In this document: one piece after another, positions 9,073 to 18,300 of the stretch
Position numbering within the stretch: the stretch's first letter is position 1
Layout: each line of letters starts with the position of its first letter
Assembly: GCA_965199975.1 (NCBI GenBank)
Contig: OZ241340.1
Location: 2,170,001 to 2,234,000 of the forward strand
Source: JASLDZ01 sp965199975
GTDB lineage: Bacteria; Pseudomonadota; Alphaproteobacteria; Caulobacterales; Caulobacteraceae
Length of the DNA stretch: 64,000 bases
Direction: 5' to 3'
Translations under genes and position numbers: made by a program
Notes under the pieces: generated by a model
What the model saw: only the letters and a program-made list of their open reading frames with translations
Told to the model about the DNA's origin: nothing
The model's database searches: none

Positions 9073-10569
9073 TCAGCTGGCCACAATCCGCCAGCTGTAC
9101 GCCCGCGCATAGTCCCCCGGTTCATCGCGGTGCGCGACGAGCAGGCGATCGGCCACACGCACGGCCTGCAGGTCGTCCAGGCGCCCGATTCGGAAGGCCG
9201 CGCCCAGCTCCTCGATCGGGTTGAGAGAGCGGTGCTGCTTCAGCACCGCCCGCACGAGGCCCGGCTGTTCACCGCGGATCAGCGCGCCGGCGTGGACGCC
9301 GTCTCCCTCGATCTCCGCCAGGAGGGTCCGGGGATCGCCGCTGCGGTCGTCGAAGCCGAGCAGAGGAGCCAGCACGGCGCCGTCCCGGATGCGCAGCTGC
9401 TCGTCGTCCACCATGCGATCCCATGGCCGCAGCCAGCGCGCCGGCCGACCGGACGAGGCGTAGGTCCATCCGCCTGCGGAGAAATGCGGATTGCGCACCG
9501 CGTGCGCCTCGCCCGACGCGCCGCCGAAGCGTAGCGCGCGGAAGGCGAGGCGCGCTCCGTCCGCGGCGGGCTCCTCCCCCTGCTGCCACAGCACGCCGTC
9601 GCCCGAACGCCAGGGCCGAGCGATGGGAATGGCGCGGAAGGGCGCGGGCCAGGGCGTCCACACGGCGCGCGCCTCGGCGGGCGACCAGCCGAGATAGCCT
9701 TCGCGGCCGACCCAGAACACGTCGTCGCGGCCGTCGGCCACCGGGGCGGCCAGGGCGCCGGCGGGACTGGTGGGCTCGGGCCAACCGGGGGCGCCCTCGA
9801 CCTCGACCCAGCCCCAGTCCGCCGCCCAACGGTCGGTACGGGAGAGGAGCGCCAGCCCCTCCCCCGCCCGCACCGGCGCCAGCCATCGGTTCCCGGCGAT
9901 CGCGACGCCGCCCACCGAGCGGGCCCCGGGCGGCGCCGCGTCGATCTCGCCCGGCAGTCCCGGCAGGCGCGGCAGGCGCACGAAGACCGGACCCGCCGCC
10001 GAGGGCGCCGCGAAGCCGAGGGGCGAGGTGGCCACCGCGGCGGACCAGGGGGCCAACTCGACGCCCGCCCGCGCCACCACGCCCAGCTTTAGCCAGTCGT
10101 TTGACGAGCCCCCGCCGCCGATGCCTGGCAGCCTCACCTCCAGCACGCCCAGCGCGGTCCGCAGGGCGTAGAGCGCGCCGGGGGCGCCCGCGGTGAACAG
10201 GAGCGCCTGCGTGGGGACGAGATGCTCGGCGCGCGAGGCGGGATCGAGCGCTGCGATCGCGTCGGTCTGCGGCAGGCCGCCGTCGCCGCCGGAGGGAGCG
10301 CCCCAGGGCGGCATCGGTGACGGCGCCGGTTCCAAGGCGGCGCCGTCGTCGGGAGAGAAGGCGAAGCTGGCCGGCCAGGCCCGACCCTCTGCGTCCCGAC
10401 GCGCACCGAGGAGCGCTGTCGCCTGCGCCTGCCGCGGGTCGGCGAGGGCGAGCACGCCCGCCGCGGCGCCCACCGTCACCTCCACCCGTGGACGCTCGTC
10501 CAGTCGCCAGAGCTGGCGACCCGGGGCGACGAGGCCCGCGTCGGCGTTGTCGAGGGGCCAGTCGGCCAT
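9073..10569 (-). CDS. Large soluble protein of unknown function in tubulin-like operon
   Basis: No family is recognised. The 498-residue protein has no signal peptide and no membrane helix. It is rich in Trp, Gly and short beta-like stretches, for example GNRWLAPVRAGEGLALLSR, VFWVGREGYLGWSP and SAGGWTYASSGRPARWLRPW. The recurring WxxP/W-G blocks suggest a propeller-like or multi-sheet fold, but I cannot count blades with confidence. It starts at ATG 10569 and ends 30 bases before the vWA-like gene on the same strand, so it is very likely part of the operon. It may act as a cytoplasmic scaffold or sensor; this is speculation. Confidence 0.65.
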   Translation of the reverse strand: MADWPLDNADAGLVAPGRQLWRLDERPRVEVTVGAAAGVLALADPRQAQATALLGARRDAEGRAWPASFAFSPDDGAALEPAPSPMPPWGAPSGGDGGLPQTDAIAALDPASRAEHLVPTQALLFTAGAPGALYALRTALGVLEVRLPGIGGGGSSNDWLKLGVVARAGVELAPWSAAVATSPLGFAAPSAAGPVFVRLPRLPGLPGEIDAAPPGARSVGGVAIAGNRWLAPVRAGEGLALLSRTDRWAADWGWVEVEGAPGWPEPTSPAGALAAPVADGRDDVFWVGREGYLGWSPAEARAVWTPWPAPFRAIPIARPWRSGDGVLWQQGEEPAADGARLAFRALRFGGASGEAHAVRNPHFSAGGWTYASSGRPARWLRPWDRMVDDEQLRIRDGAVLAPLLGFDDRSGDPRTLLAEIEGDGVHAGALIRGEQPGLVRAVLKQHRSLNPIEELGAAFRIGRLDDLQAVRVADRLLVAHRDEPGDYARAYSWRIVAS

Positions 10570-10622
10570 GTGGCTCCCTTGCGGTGGCGCTGCCGCCGCC
10601 TAGCGCGGCGACACGGCGCGGA

Positions 10623-10751
10623 TCAGACCAGGCCCGCGTGCTTGCAGGCCGCGAAACCCGCGATCATCCAGGCGAGCAGCGCGGCCAGCGCCAACGCGCC
10701 CAGCAAGAAAACCAGCGGATTGCGCGGCTGCGCGGACTTGTCGTCGGCCAT
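10623..10751 (-). CDS. 42-residue single-helix membrane microprotein
   Basis: A short reading frame, easily missed by gene finders. It reads MADDKSAQPRNPLVFLLGAL at the start, then a continuous hydrophobic helix (ALALAALLAWMIAGF), a cysteine and a short basic tail. The composition, ATG start, length and position 53 bases upstream of the 498-residue protein on the same strand support a real gene. It would be a single-span inner-membrane protein with the N-terminus in the cytoplasm. No function can be assigned. It probably belongs with the tubulin-like operon. Confidence 0.6.
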   Translation of the reverse strand: MADDKSAQPRNPLVFLLGALALAALLAWMIAGFAACKHAGLV

Positions 10752-10823
10752 GCGGTCGGCTCACGGTGGGAAATACGGGTCCGTCTACAGGCGGCCATGC
10801 GCGAGCGACAGCACCGACGTCGC

Positions 10824-11468
10824 TCACTCGACCGCCGTGGCGAGCGGCCGCGAGGCGGACGCCCGCCAGCTCGCGTCCACCGCCGCGCGCGGATCGGCGG
10901 CCACGCCGTGGCGCACGAGCGACACGCCCTGCAACACCAGCCTGCGCCCCCCGAACAGCCCGCCCGGCGTGAAGCGAAAGCCGATGCGATAGAGCGAGAC
11001 GTCGTTGTGGCTCTCGCCATCCTCGATGTAGCTGCTGAGGATCGCCACCGGCACGGCGCCCTCCCCGCCCTCCAGCTTGGCGCCCCGCGCCTCGGCGGCG
11101 ACCTGCAGGGCGTGCGCGAGCCCAGCGGCGATCCAGTCCCGATCGATCTGCGGCTGGGCGGCGACGACCTCCATGGGGTGATCGAGCACCGCGGTGGGGA
11201 AGACGTAGCGCTGGCTCTGCACCGCCTGGCCGGGCTGCAGCGGCGTCAGCGTCAGCCGCGCCCCGTCGTCCCGCACGGCCGCGGTGAGCACCAGCGATTC
11301 GCGGCGGCGTTCGCGCGTCGCGGCGGCGGCCTTCTCCACCCCGGCCGCATGCCGCTCGCGGTGCGCGTCCCAGTATCCCAGCGCGGCGATGATGAGGGCC
11401 GCGACGCCGACGAGTTCGCCGACGCTCGCCCACCGTCGCCGCCACCAGGGAACGCCGCGCTCGCTCAT
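10824..11468 (-). CDS. Single-span membrane protein of unknown function
   Basis: No family is recognised. The 214-residue protein has a basic N-terminus (MSERGVPWWRRRWASVG), one membrane helix (ELVGVAALIIAALGYW), a charged heptad-like stretch of about 25 residues (RERHAAGVEKAAAATRERRR) and a C-terminal domain of about 140 residues. That domain is rich in beta stretches, for example RYVFPTAVLDHPMEVV and YRIGFRFTPGGLFGGRRLVL. A start 14 codons upstream (11510) is possible, but ATG 11468 gives the clean helix. It heads the minus-strand group that runs through the tubulin-like gene and is separated from the 42-residue protein by 72 bases. Confidence 0.65.
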   Translation of the reverse strand: MSERGVPWWRRRWASVGELVGVAALIIAALGYWDAHRERHAAGVEKAAAATRERRRESLVLTAAVRDDGARLTLTPLQPGQAVQSQRYVFPTAVLDHPMEVVAAQPQIDRDWIAAGLAHALQVAAEARGAKLEGGEGAVPVAILSSYIEDGESHNDVSLYRIGFRFTPGGLFGGRRLVLQGVSLVRHGVAADPRAAVDASWRASASRPLATAVE

Positions 11469-11528
11469 GGACGCCCTTGTGCCGCCGCACGAGCGGTCTT
11501 CCAAGCCCACGCGTCCGCCGGGGAGGGT

Positions 11529-12095
11529 TCAGGCCTCCAGTTCGATATCCCAGTACAGGTAGTCGAGCCAGCTCGCGTGCAGGTGGTTGGGCGGGAAGCG
11601 GCGGCCTTGCTCCTGCAGCTCGAACATGGTGGGCCGCCGCGCCGGGCGCGCCGGCGCCATGGCGGCCTCCTTGGGGGTGCGCCCGCCCTTGCGCAGGTTG
11701 CAGGGCGCGCAGGCGGTGACGATGTTCTCCCAGCTGGTGCGCCCGCCCCGCGAGCGCGGGATCACGTGGTCGAAGGTGAGGTCGCTGGGCGAGCCGCAGT
11801 ACTGGCAGGCGAAGGCGTCGCGCAGGAACAGGTTGAAGCGCGTGAAGGCCGGAGACCGATCCTGCGCCACATAGCTCTTCAGCGCCACGACGCTGGGCGC
11901 CGGCATCTCGAAGGAGGGCGAGCGGATGGCGTGGTCGTAGGTGGCGATCACGTCCACCCGGTCGAGGAACACCGCCTTGACCACCTCCTGCCACGACCAC
12001 AGCGACAGCGGGTAGTACGACAGCGGCCGATAGTCGGCGTTGAGCACCAGCGCCGGCAGGCCGGACGGGGGGCGATGCAGCGCCTGCAGAGTCAT
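11529..12095 (-). CDS. HNH endonuclease family protein
   Basis: A 188-residue protein with a C-terminal HNH nuclease domain. The zinc-binding cysteines are in CQYCGS and CAPCN, and the HNH core is LTFDHVIPRSRGGRTSWENI with the catalytic His. The N-terminal half (LVLNADYRPLSYYPLSLWSW) is typical of the stand-alone HNH proteins common in alphaproteobacterial chromosomes, which are not restriction enzymes with a methylase partner. No modification gene or mobile element lies nearby. Its biological role in this lineage is unknown to me. It ends 60 bases upstream of the 214-residue membrane protein gene on the same strand. Confidence 0.88.
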   Translation of the reverse strand: MTLQALHRPPSGLPALVLNADYRPLSYYPLSLWSWQEVVKAVFLDRVDVIATYDHAIRSPSFEMPAPSVVALKSYVAQDRSPAFTRFNLFLRDAFACQYCGSPSDLTFDHVIPRSRGGRTSWENIVTACAPCNLRKGGRTPKEAAMAPARPARRPTMFELQEQGRRFPPNHLHASWLDYLYWDIELEA

Positions 12096-12292
12096 GGCGC
12101 CTGCACCCCGGGGGCGCGGCGACGCAGGATGGGCGGGGAAGCGGGGGGCCTGTGGAAGACCGGTCTCCTCACGCTAGGCGTCGGGGACTCGCGCGGGGGC
12201 GCCGCCGACACCCTCTCCTACCCGCGATTCCGCGACGGGAGAATGACGAAGACGGCCGCCGGGGTTGGGAAAGAGGCGCCAAGCCGCCGGCG

Positions 12293-12366
12293 TGGCTGGG
12301 GGACTAGGACTCGAACCTAGAACGACGGTACCAAAAACCGCTGTGTTACCATTACACCATCCCCCA
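12293..12366 (-). tRNA. tRNA-Gln (UUG)
   Basis: The minus strand folds as a full cloverleaf. The acceptor arms TGGGGGA and TCCCCCA pair over 7 bases, the D arm is GTG/CAC, and the anticodon loop is TTTTGGT with anticodon TTG. The T arm is CTAGG-TTCGAGT-CCTAG. The CCA end is encoded (12293-12295). It lies between the HNH gene and tRNA-Pro, on the opposite strand to the latter. Confidence 0.97.
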
Positions 12367-12510
12367 AGGATGGCCCGCACGGGCGGCTCGGCGCCCGCGA
12401 GGCGGCGGAGATAGCGGAAGCCTCCCGGCCGCGCAACACGCCGGCCCCACGCACGGGCGCGCCGCGGCTTGCCGGGGTGGGGAGCGGTCTCTATACACCC
12501 GCCTCCACAT

Positions 12511-12587
12511 CGGAGTGTGGCTCAGTCTGGTAGAGCACCGCGTTCGGGACGCGGGGGTCGCAGGTTCGAATCCTGCCACTCCGACCA
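12511..12587 (+). tRNA. tRNA-Pro (CGG)
   Basis: A 77-base cloverleaf on the plus strand. The acceptor stem is CGGAGTG with CACTCCG, the D arm is GCTC/GAGC, and the anticodon stem-loop CCGCG-TTCGGGA-CGCGG has anticodon CGG. The T arm is GCAGG-TTCGAAT-CCTGC, and the terminal CCA is encoded. There is no obvious U-tract terminator just downstream; sppA starts 89 bases later. Confidence 0.97.
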
Positions 12588-12675
12588 TCCTTCTCCCGCC
12601 CTAACTTCTCCCCTCGCGCGCGATGCGACGCGCCGCTAGGCTGCGCGCACAGCGGGGTCGCGGGCCGGGCGTTTC

Positions 12676-14451
12676 ATGAAGCAGTTCCTCCTCACCGCCG
12701 CCGGCGTCTTCGCCGCGCTGATCCTGTTCTTCGTGGGTCTGCCGCTGGTGCTGGTGGTGGGGCTGATCGCCTCGTCCAAGCCCGCCGCCACGCCCGCCCG
12801 TGCTGTCCTGAGCCTCGACCTGCGCCAGAGCCTGCCCGACCAGGCGCCCGACAACCCCTTCGCCTTCGTCACCGGGCGCAAGCTCTCGGTGCTGTCGGTG
12901 GCGCAGGGGCTGAGGGACGCGGCGGCCGACGACGACGTCAAGGCGCTCCTGATCCGCCTGCCCGAAGGCGGCATGGCGCCGGCCGCGGCCGATGAGATCC
13001 GCGCGGCGGTGCTGGCCTTCCGCGCCGCGGGAAAGTCCGTGATCGCGTACAGCCAGGGCCTCTATCCCTCGGGCGTTCCGGTGGCGACCTACATGCTGGG
13101 CGCGGCGTCCGGCGGCGGCTTCTGGATGCAGCCGCAGGCCTCGCTGCAGGCGACCGGCGCCGCCAGCGAGACGATGTTCTACAAGCGCTTCTTCGACAAG
13201 TACGGGATCAAGGCCGACTACCAGCAGCGCTACCAGTACAAGACCGCGGTCAATCCGCTGCTCTACGACGACTATACGCCCGCCCACCGCGCGGAGGAGC
13301 TGGGATGGATGGGGTCGGTCTACGACGCCGAGGTCGCCGCCGCCGCCGCCGACCGTCGGATGGATGCGACCGCCCTGCGCACGGCGCTGGAGGCAGGTCC
13401 CTACATCGCGCAGGACGCGCTGCAGCGTCGGCTGATCGACCACGTGGGCGGCGTCGAGGAGGCGGAGGCCCAGCTGAAGGCGAGCGCAGGCGACGGCGCC
13501 CAGCTGGTCGACTTCAACACCTACAGCGCCCGCAACCCCGCCCGGTCTGGCGGCGGGGGCGAGGCCATCGCGGTGATCGGGGCGGAGGGCGCCATCGTCA
13601 CCGGAACCTCGCGCAACAGCGGCTTCTCGACCTCGAGCGACGTGCGCTCTGACGACCTGCAGCGCGCCTTCCAGAAGGCTGCGGCCGACGCCAGCGTCAA
13701 GGCGATCGTCTTCCGCGTCTCCTCGCCCGGCGGATCGGACACCGCGTCCGAACAGATCGGCGCGGCGGTGCGTGCGGCCAAGGCGGCGGGCAAGCCCGTG
13801 GTCGTGAGCATGGGCACCTACGCCGCCTCGGGCGGCTACTGGATAAGCGCCGACGCCAGCGAGATCGTGGCCGAACCGACCACGCTGACGGGCTCTATCG
13901 GGGTGTTCGGCGGCAAGTTCGTGCTTGGCCCGGCGCTGGCGCGGTTCGGCGTCGATACGCACGACCTGTCGGTGGGCGGCCCCTACGCCTCCGCCTTCGG
14001 CTCGGCCGAACCCTTCACCCCCGCCCAGACCGCGGCGGTCTCCGCCTGGATGGACCGCATCTACCAGGGCTTCGTCGCCCGCGTGGCGCAGGGGCGCCGC
14101 CTCCCGCCGGCCAGGGTCGACGAGATCGCCAAGGGCCGGGTGTGGACGGGCGCGCAGGCGCGGACGCTGGGCCTGGTCGACAAGCTCGGCGGGTTTCCGC
14201 TGGCGGTGGCGGAGGCCAAGCGCCTCGCCGGCGTGCCGACGGGCCGCAAGGTCGTGCTGAAGTCGTTCTCAGGCGAGGCCTCCCCCTTCGCCGGCCTGTC
14301 GCGCACCTTCGGGTCAGCGCGCATGGCGCTGGCGGCGATCCAAACGCTGGCGCAGGCCCCGCAGGCCCGCGCCATGCTCGCCGCCAGCGATCGCCTGCGG
14401 CTGGAGGGTTCGGGCCAGGCCACCGTGCTGGCCGCCGTCCCCGCCTGGTGA
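12676..14451 (+). CDS. sppA: Signal peptide peptidase SppA, 67K type
   Basis: Inner-membrane serine protease that degrades cleaved signal peptides. The 591-residue protein has an N-terminal membrane helix (FLLTAAGVFAALILFFVGLP) and two tandem S49 peptidase domains, as expected for the long form. The first domain carries the general-base lysine region (MFYKRFFDKYGIKADYQQRY). The second carries the nucleophile serine in SMGTYAASGGYW and the SPGGSDTASE strand. The start is ATG at 12676. It converges with the 2OG-oxygenase gene; only 6 bases separate the stops. The length is close to the E. coli type. Confidence 0.93.
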   Translation: MKQFLLTAAGVFAALILFFVGLPLVLVVGLIASSKPAATPARAVLSLDLRQSLPDQAPDNPFAFVTGRKLSVLSVAQGLRDAAADDDVKALLIRLPEGGMAPAAADEIRAAVLAFRAAGKSVIAYSQGLYPSGVPVATYMLGAASGGGFWMQPQASLQATGAASETMFYKRFFDKYGIKADYQQRYQYKTAVNPLLYDDYTPAHRAEELGWMGSVYDAEVAAAAADRRMDATALRTALEAGPYIAQDALQRRLIDHVGGVEEAEAQLKASAGDGAQLVDFNTYSARNPARSGGGGEAIAVIGAEGAIVTGTSRNSGFSTSSDVRSDDLQRAFQKAAADASVKAIVFRVSSPGGSDTASEQIGAAVRAAKAAGKPVVVSMGTYAASGGYWISADASEIVAEPTTLTGSIGVFGGKFVLGPALARFGVDTHDLSVGGPYASAFGSAEPFTPAQTAAVSAWMDRIYQGFVARVAQGRRLPPARVDEIAKGRVWTGAQARTLGLVDKLGGFPLAVAEAKRLAGVPTGRKVVLKSFSGEASPFAGLSRTFGSARMALAAIQTLAQAPQARAMLAASDRLRLEGSGQATVLAAVPAW

Positions 14452-14457
14452 TCGCCC

Positions 14458-15207
14458 TCAGCGCGAGGAGCGTATCCAGCCGGTGACGGAGAGGCGCCCC
14501 CTCGGCGCGTAGGACGCCACCTCAGAGACGCAGTGCTCCATCGGCACGCGGAAGATGTTGAAGGCGTTCATCGCCGGCGTGTAGCCCTCGGCCACATGGC
14601 CGTCCTCGTCGAGGAACATCAGCACGCCCCCCCAGTCGGCGCGCCACTCCGGCGTGAGGTTGAGCACGTAGGCGTAGAGCCGGTGCTTGCCCTTCACGTC
14701 GTCGTCGTGCTGCGTCAGGAAGTGGCCGGGCAGGAAGCGCGTCACCTGCGCGTCGCAGTAGGCGATGCGCGCATCGCCGGTGAGCATTCGCAGAAAGGCG
14801 AGACCCGTAGGCGCGTTCAGCGCGTCGTAGACGGCCTCTGACGCCAGCCCCGCACGACGCCCCTCCTCGATCTCGTCCGACACGGGATAGGCGTCGAACA
14901 GATAGCGGAAACTGCGCCCCGCCAGGCGCCGCAACTCGGCGTCCAGCGCCGTCCGCCACACCTGCGGCTGCGCCTCGAAGGCCGCCATCGGCAGGCTCAC
15001 CGCGCCCTGGTCGCTGCGGAAGTTCCTGCGCCAGGGCGTGTCCGCCTCCAGGCGGCGCGTGAGGTCGGCGGCGATCCCGTCGGGCATGACGCCGGGAAGG
15101 TGCAGCCGGCCTAGCCGGGCGAACACCGGCGCAAGCGTGCCGGCATCGTGACCCGCAAACACCGGCAGGGGTGCGGTCGCCGACTGCGCCATAGCGAAGG
15201 TCTCCAT
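14458..15207 (-). CDS. 2OG-Fe(II) oxygenase, prolyl-4-hydroxylase type
   Basis: Predicted non-heme iron dioxygenase that uses 2-oxoglutarate. The 249-residue form has the iron facial triad as HDD in FLTQHDDDVKGKHRLYAYVL and the distal His in VPMEHCVSEV, with Arg in APRGRLSVTGWIR to bind 2-oxoglutarate. The double-stranded beta helix strands around these are clear. The start could also be ATG 15192, five codons later. It lies 109 bases downstream of a TonB-dependent receptor gene but is separated from it by a strong terminator hairpin. Similar oxygenases are often placed next to TonB receptors. Its substrate is unknown; protein or small-molecule hydroxylation are both possible. Confidence 0.82.
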   Translation of the reverse strand: METFAMAQSATAPLPVFAGHDAGTLAPVFARLGRLHLPGVMPDGIAADLTRRLEADTPWRRNFRSDQGAVSLPMAAFEAQPQVWRTALDAELRRLAGRSFRYLFDAYPVSDEIEEGRRAGLASEAVYDALNAPTGLAFLRMLTGDARIAYCDAQVTRFLPGHFLTQHDDDVKGKHRLYAYVLNLTPEWRADWGGVLMFLDEDGHVAEGYTPAMNAFNIFRVPMEHCVSEVASYAPRGRLSVTGWIRSSR

Positions 15208-15260
15208 CAGCTCGCGGGATCGCAACGGGTATGCACGCCCATCGAGGGCGCCCTCAACGC

Positions 15261-15287
15261 AAAAAGGGCGGACCTCGCGGTCCGCCC
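15261..15287 (-). terminator. Intrinsic terminator of the TonB receptor gene
   Basis: On the minus strand, a perfect 9-base stem (GGGCGGACC paired with GGTCCGCCC around a four-base loop) is followed directly by TTTTT. It lies 30 bases past the receptor stop codon, in the position and form of a Rho-independent terminator. Confidence 0.88.
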
Positions 15288-15316
15288 CTCTGCCGTCCTT
15301 GTGGTCTCGAAAGCGC

Positions 15317-18300
15317 TTAGAAGCGCGCCTTGATGGCCAGGAAGTAGGCGCGACCGATGAAGTCGTAGGTTGCCGCGTTCGACAGGCCCTGAGACGCCGA
15401 ACCGCTGCTGTAGAAGCGCGGATCCTGGTTGGTGACGTTGGTGACGCCGCCGCGCAGCTCGAAGGTGTCGTTGATCTTCCAGCGCGCGTTGAGGTCGGTG
15501 TAGAAGGTCGGATCGACGCCGCGCGCGGTGCAAGGCGCGGCGATGCCGGCGCAAGACCCGTCCTTGGCGTCACCGATGTAGCGCTCGATCACGCCCACGT
15601 CGACCGGACCGATCGAGTAGTCGACGTTCGCCAAGGCCTTCCACACGGGCAGCACGGTGGCGACGCCGTTACCGGCATAGCCGCGATTGTTGATGAAGAC
15701 GTCCCCGGGCAGGTCCTGAACGTCGTAATCGTTGAGCCAGCTGGCCGTCAGGTTCACCGCCAGCGAGCCGAAGCGGTCGCTGAGGTGGGCGTACGGCACG
15801 GTCGAAAGGCCGAAGCGCCAGTCGAACTGGAAGTCTACGCCGCTGGTGCGGATAGCGCCTAGGTTCTGCAGGTTTGCGGAGCCGGAGACGATGTCACCGG
15901 TCGCCGGATCGCGGGTGAAGAGGCTGCAGAGCGAGTAGGCGTTGCTGTAGGTCGGGTTCGAACCATCGATGTTGAAGCACTTGTTCAGCTGGATGTCCGG
16001 CGTGATCGAGCCGACGGCGCCCTTGATCTCGATATTGTAGTAATCGACCGACGCCGAGATGTTGCGGAACATCGCCATGCCGAACTTAGGCTGAACGACG
16101 AAGCCGCCGGTATAGGTGTTGGCGTTTTCCTGCCGCAGGTTGGGATTGCCGCCCGCCAGTTCCTGCACCTGGGTGTTCGGGGCCTGGTAGGCGTCGACCA
16201 CGCTGGCCGGCACACCCTGCGCGAGGCAGAGATTGCGCACGGCCGTCGCGTTGATCCCGCTTACGCCCTTGCGTGCGGCGCCGTTGACGTCGCAGGGATC
16301 GCCCTGACCGATGCCGGTGGCCGAAGGGGCGCCGATGTCGAAGAAGCCGTTGGACGCCGGCGTGAACAGCTCAGAGACGTTCGGGGCGCGAATGGCGCGC
16401 GAGTAGCCGCCGCGGACCGAGAACCAGTCGTTGATCTTCCACGCGACGTCACCCTTGTAGGTGTAGATGCTGCCGAGGGTCGAGTAGTCCGAATAGCGAC
16501 CCCCAATGTCGAGATTCACGTTCTGGAAGAACGGAATGTTCTTCACGACAGGGATCAGCAGTTCGAAGTAGGTCTCATAGACGTCGATCCGGCCATTGAC
16601 CGGCAAGCCACCATTGAAGCCGACCACGCCCGAGGTGGCGTTGGCCAAGTTGTAGGTTGTACCGCCCAGCGTGTAGCTGTTCGTCGAATTGTCTTGCGAG
16701 GACAGCAGGGCGTCGGGCAGGAAGGACGCCTCGTCCGAGCGGTAGTCGGCGCCCGCGGCGAACCGCACATCACCGCCGACCGAGCCGCCGAAGACGTCGA
16801 AGCTCGGGGTCGTGAAGGCCTTGCCCTGGAAGTCGGCCTCGACGATGCGCTGCGTGTATTGAGTCTGGTTCTTGGTCGCCGGGCTGATGAAGGCGCGGCA
16901 TTCCGCCGAGACGCTGCTTACACCGAAGGGGTTGTAGCTGGAGCAGGCGCCGCCGCCCACCGTGGGGTCGACCAGCACGGCCGCAAAGTTGGCGTGGCTG
17001 ACGTTGCCCGTCTGGGTGTTGGTGTCATTGAAGTGCCCGTACGACGCAAAGATGTCGTAGGTCAGATCGTAGCCCGGGAAATCGCCCTTCACACCGACCA
17101 GCGTCTGGTAGGTGGTGAATTCATCAGCCGAGTGGCGCGCGCCGACCCCCGAAAAGCGCTTGGAGAACAGGAAAGGCGCGTTGGGATCGGGGCGGGAGTT
17201 CAGGATGCCGCGCAAATCGTTTGAGATGAACGGGTTGTTGGCTCCAACCAGGAAGCCCGTGCCACCAACCGACGGGTTGCCCGTCGCCGGCGAGGGCGCG
17301 AGTTCCGTCGCGGCGGTATAGTCGGTGAAATTGAACTGGGCGTACGCCTTCACGTGCGGCGTAATCGCGTACTCGCCCGTCAGGAAGGCGTTATAGCGCG
17401 TCTGCGGCAGCTGGATGTAGTTCAGCGCGCCGGTGTTGTAGCTGCCGCCGTTCGAAGCGGTCGGCAGGCGGGTGATCGTCGAATAGTCGATCGTGGTCGG
17501 TCCACGGTAGTTGGCCGCGCCGTTGAACAGCGTGCCGTCGTTGTTCGAGCTGAAGGTGAAGGCGTTGGTCAGCGCGTTCACGCTGCTCGCCGGCGCCCCA
17601 TAGCTGGTGAACAGGTTGCGGATGGAGGCGTTGGTCGGCCGGTTGCCGGCGATGAACGAGATGCCTCCCTGCGGACGCGAGCCGGACAGGCCCGACACCG
17701 CCAGGAGGCGCGGATCGACCGAGCCGGCGATGGTGGCGAAGTCGTCGCGCGTCACGTTCGGACGCTGGCCGTAGAACACCGCGTCGCGGTTGGCGTAGCC
17801 GAGGCTGATGGTCGCGTTGCCGCGGTCGTCGGCGAAGTTGGAGCCGAGGGTGGCGGTGATCGACTGCTGGGCGCCGTCGTTGGCGTCGGTGCGACCGTAG
17901 TTGGCGTCGACCACCACGCCCTGGAAATTGTGCTTCAGCTTGAAGTTCACGACGCCGGCGAGCGCGTCGGAGCCATAGGAGGTGGACTGCCCGCCGGTCA
18001 CGACCTCGATGTTGTCGATCAGCGCCTGCGGGATGGTGTTGATGTCGACGACGCCCGTGACGTTCGACGGCGTCGTGCGGCGGCCGTCGATCAGCACCAG
18101 GGTGCGGGTGGGCCCGAGGCCGCGCAGCTCGATGTTGACCTGGCCGGTGCCCGGGTTGTTGTTCTGCGAGCCGAGGCCCGGCACGAACTGCGGAATCTGG
18201 TTGACCAGCTTGTCGAGCGTCACCGAGCCGGTGTTCTCGATGGCCTTGGGGCCGACCGACACGATCGGGCTGTCGGCGACATAGTCGCGGCGCGCGATGC

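Noticed and set aside
10317..12320. A 667-codon plus-strand open frame opposite the membrane proteins and HNH gene
   Set aside because: Arg/Pro-rich shadow of the minus-strand genes; no domain and no start context.
12174..12588. Two small open frames across the tRNA region (minus strand, 12174-12380 and 12352-12588)
   Set aside because: They are translations of tRNA-Gln and tRNA-Pro and their flanks; the tRNA cloverleaves fully explain the sequence.
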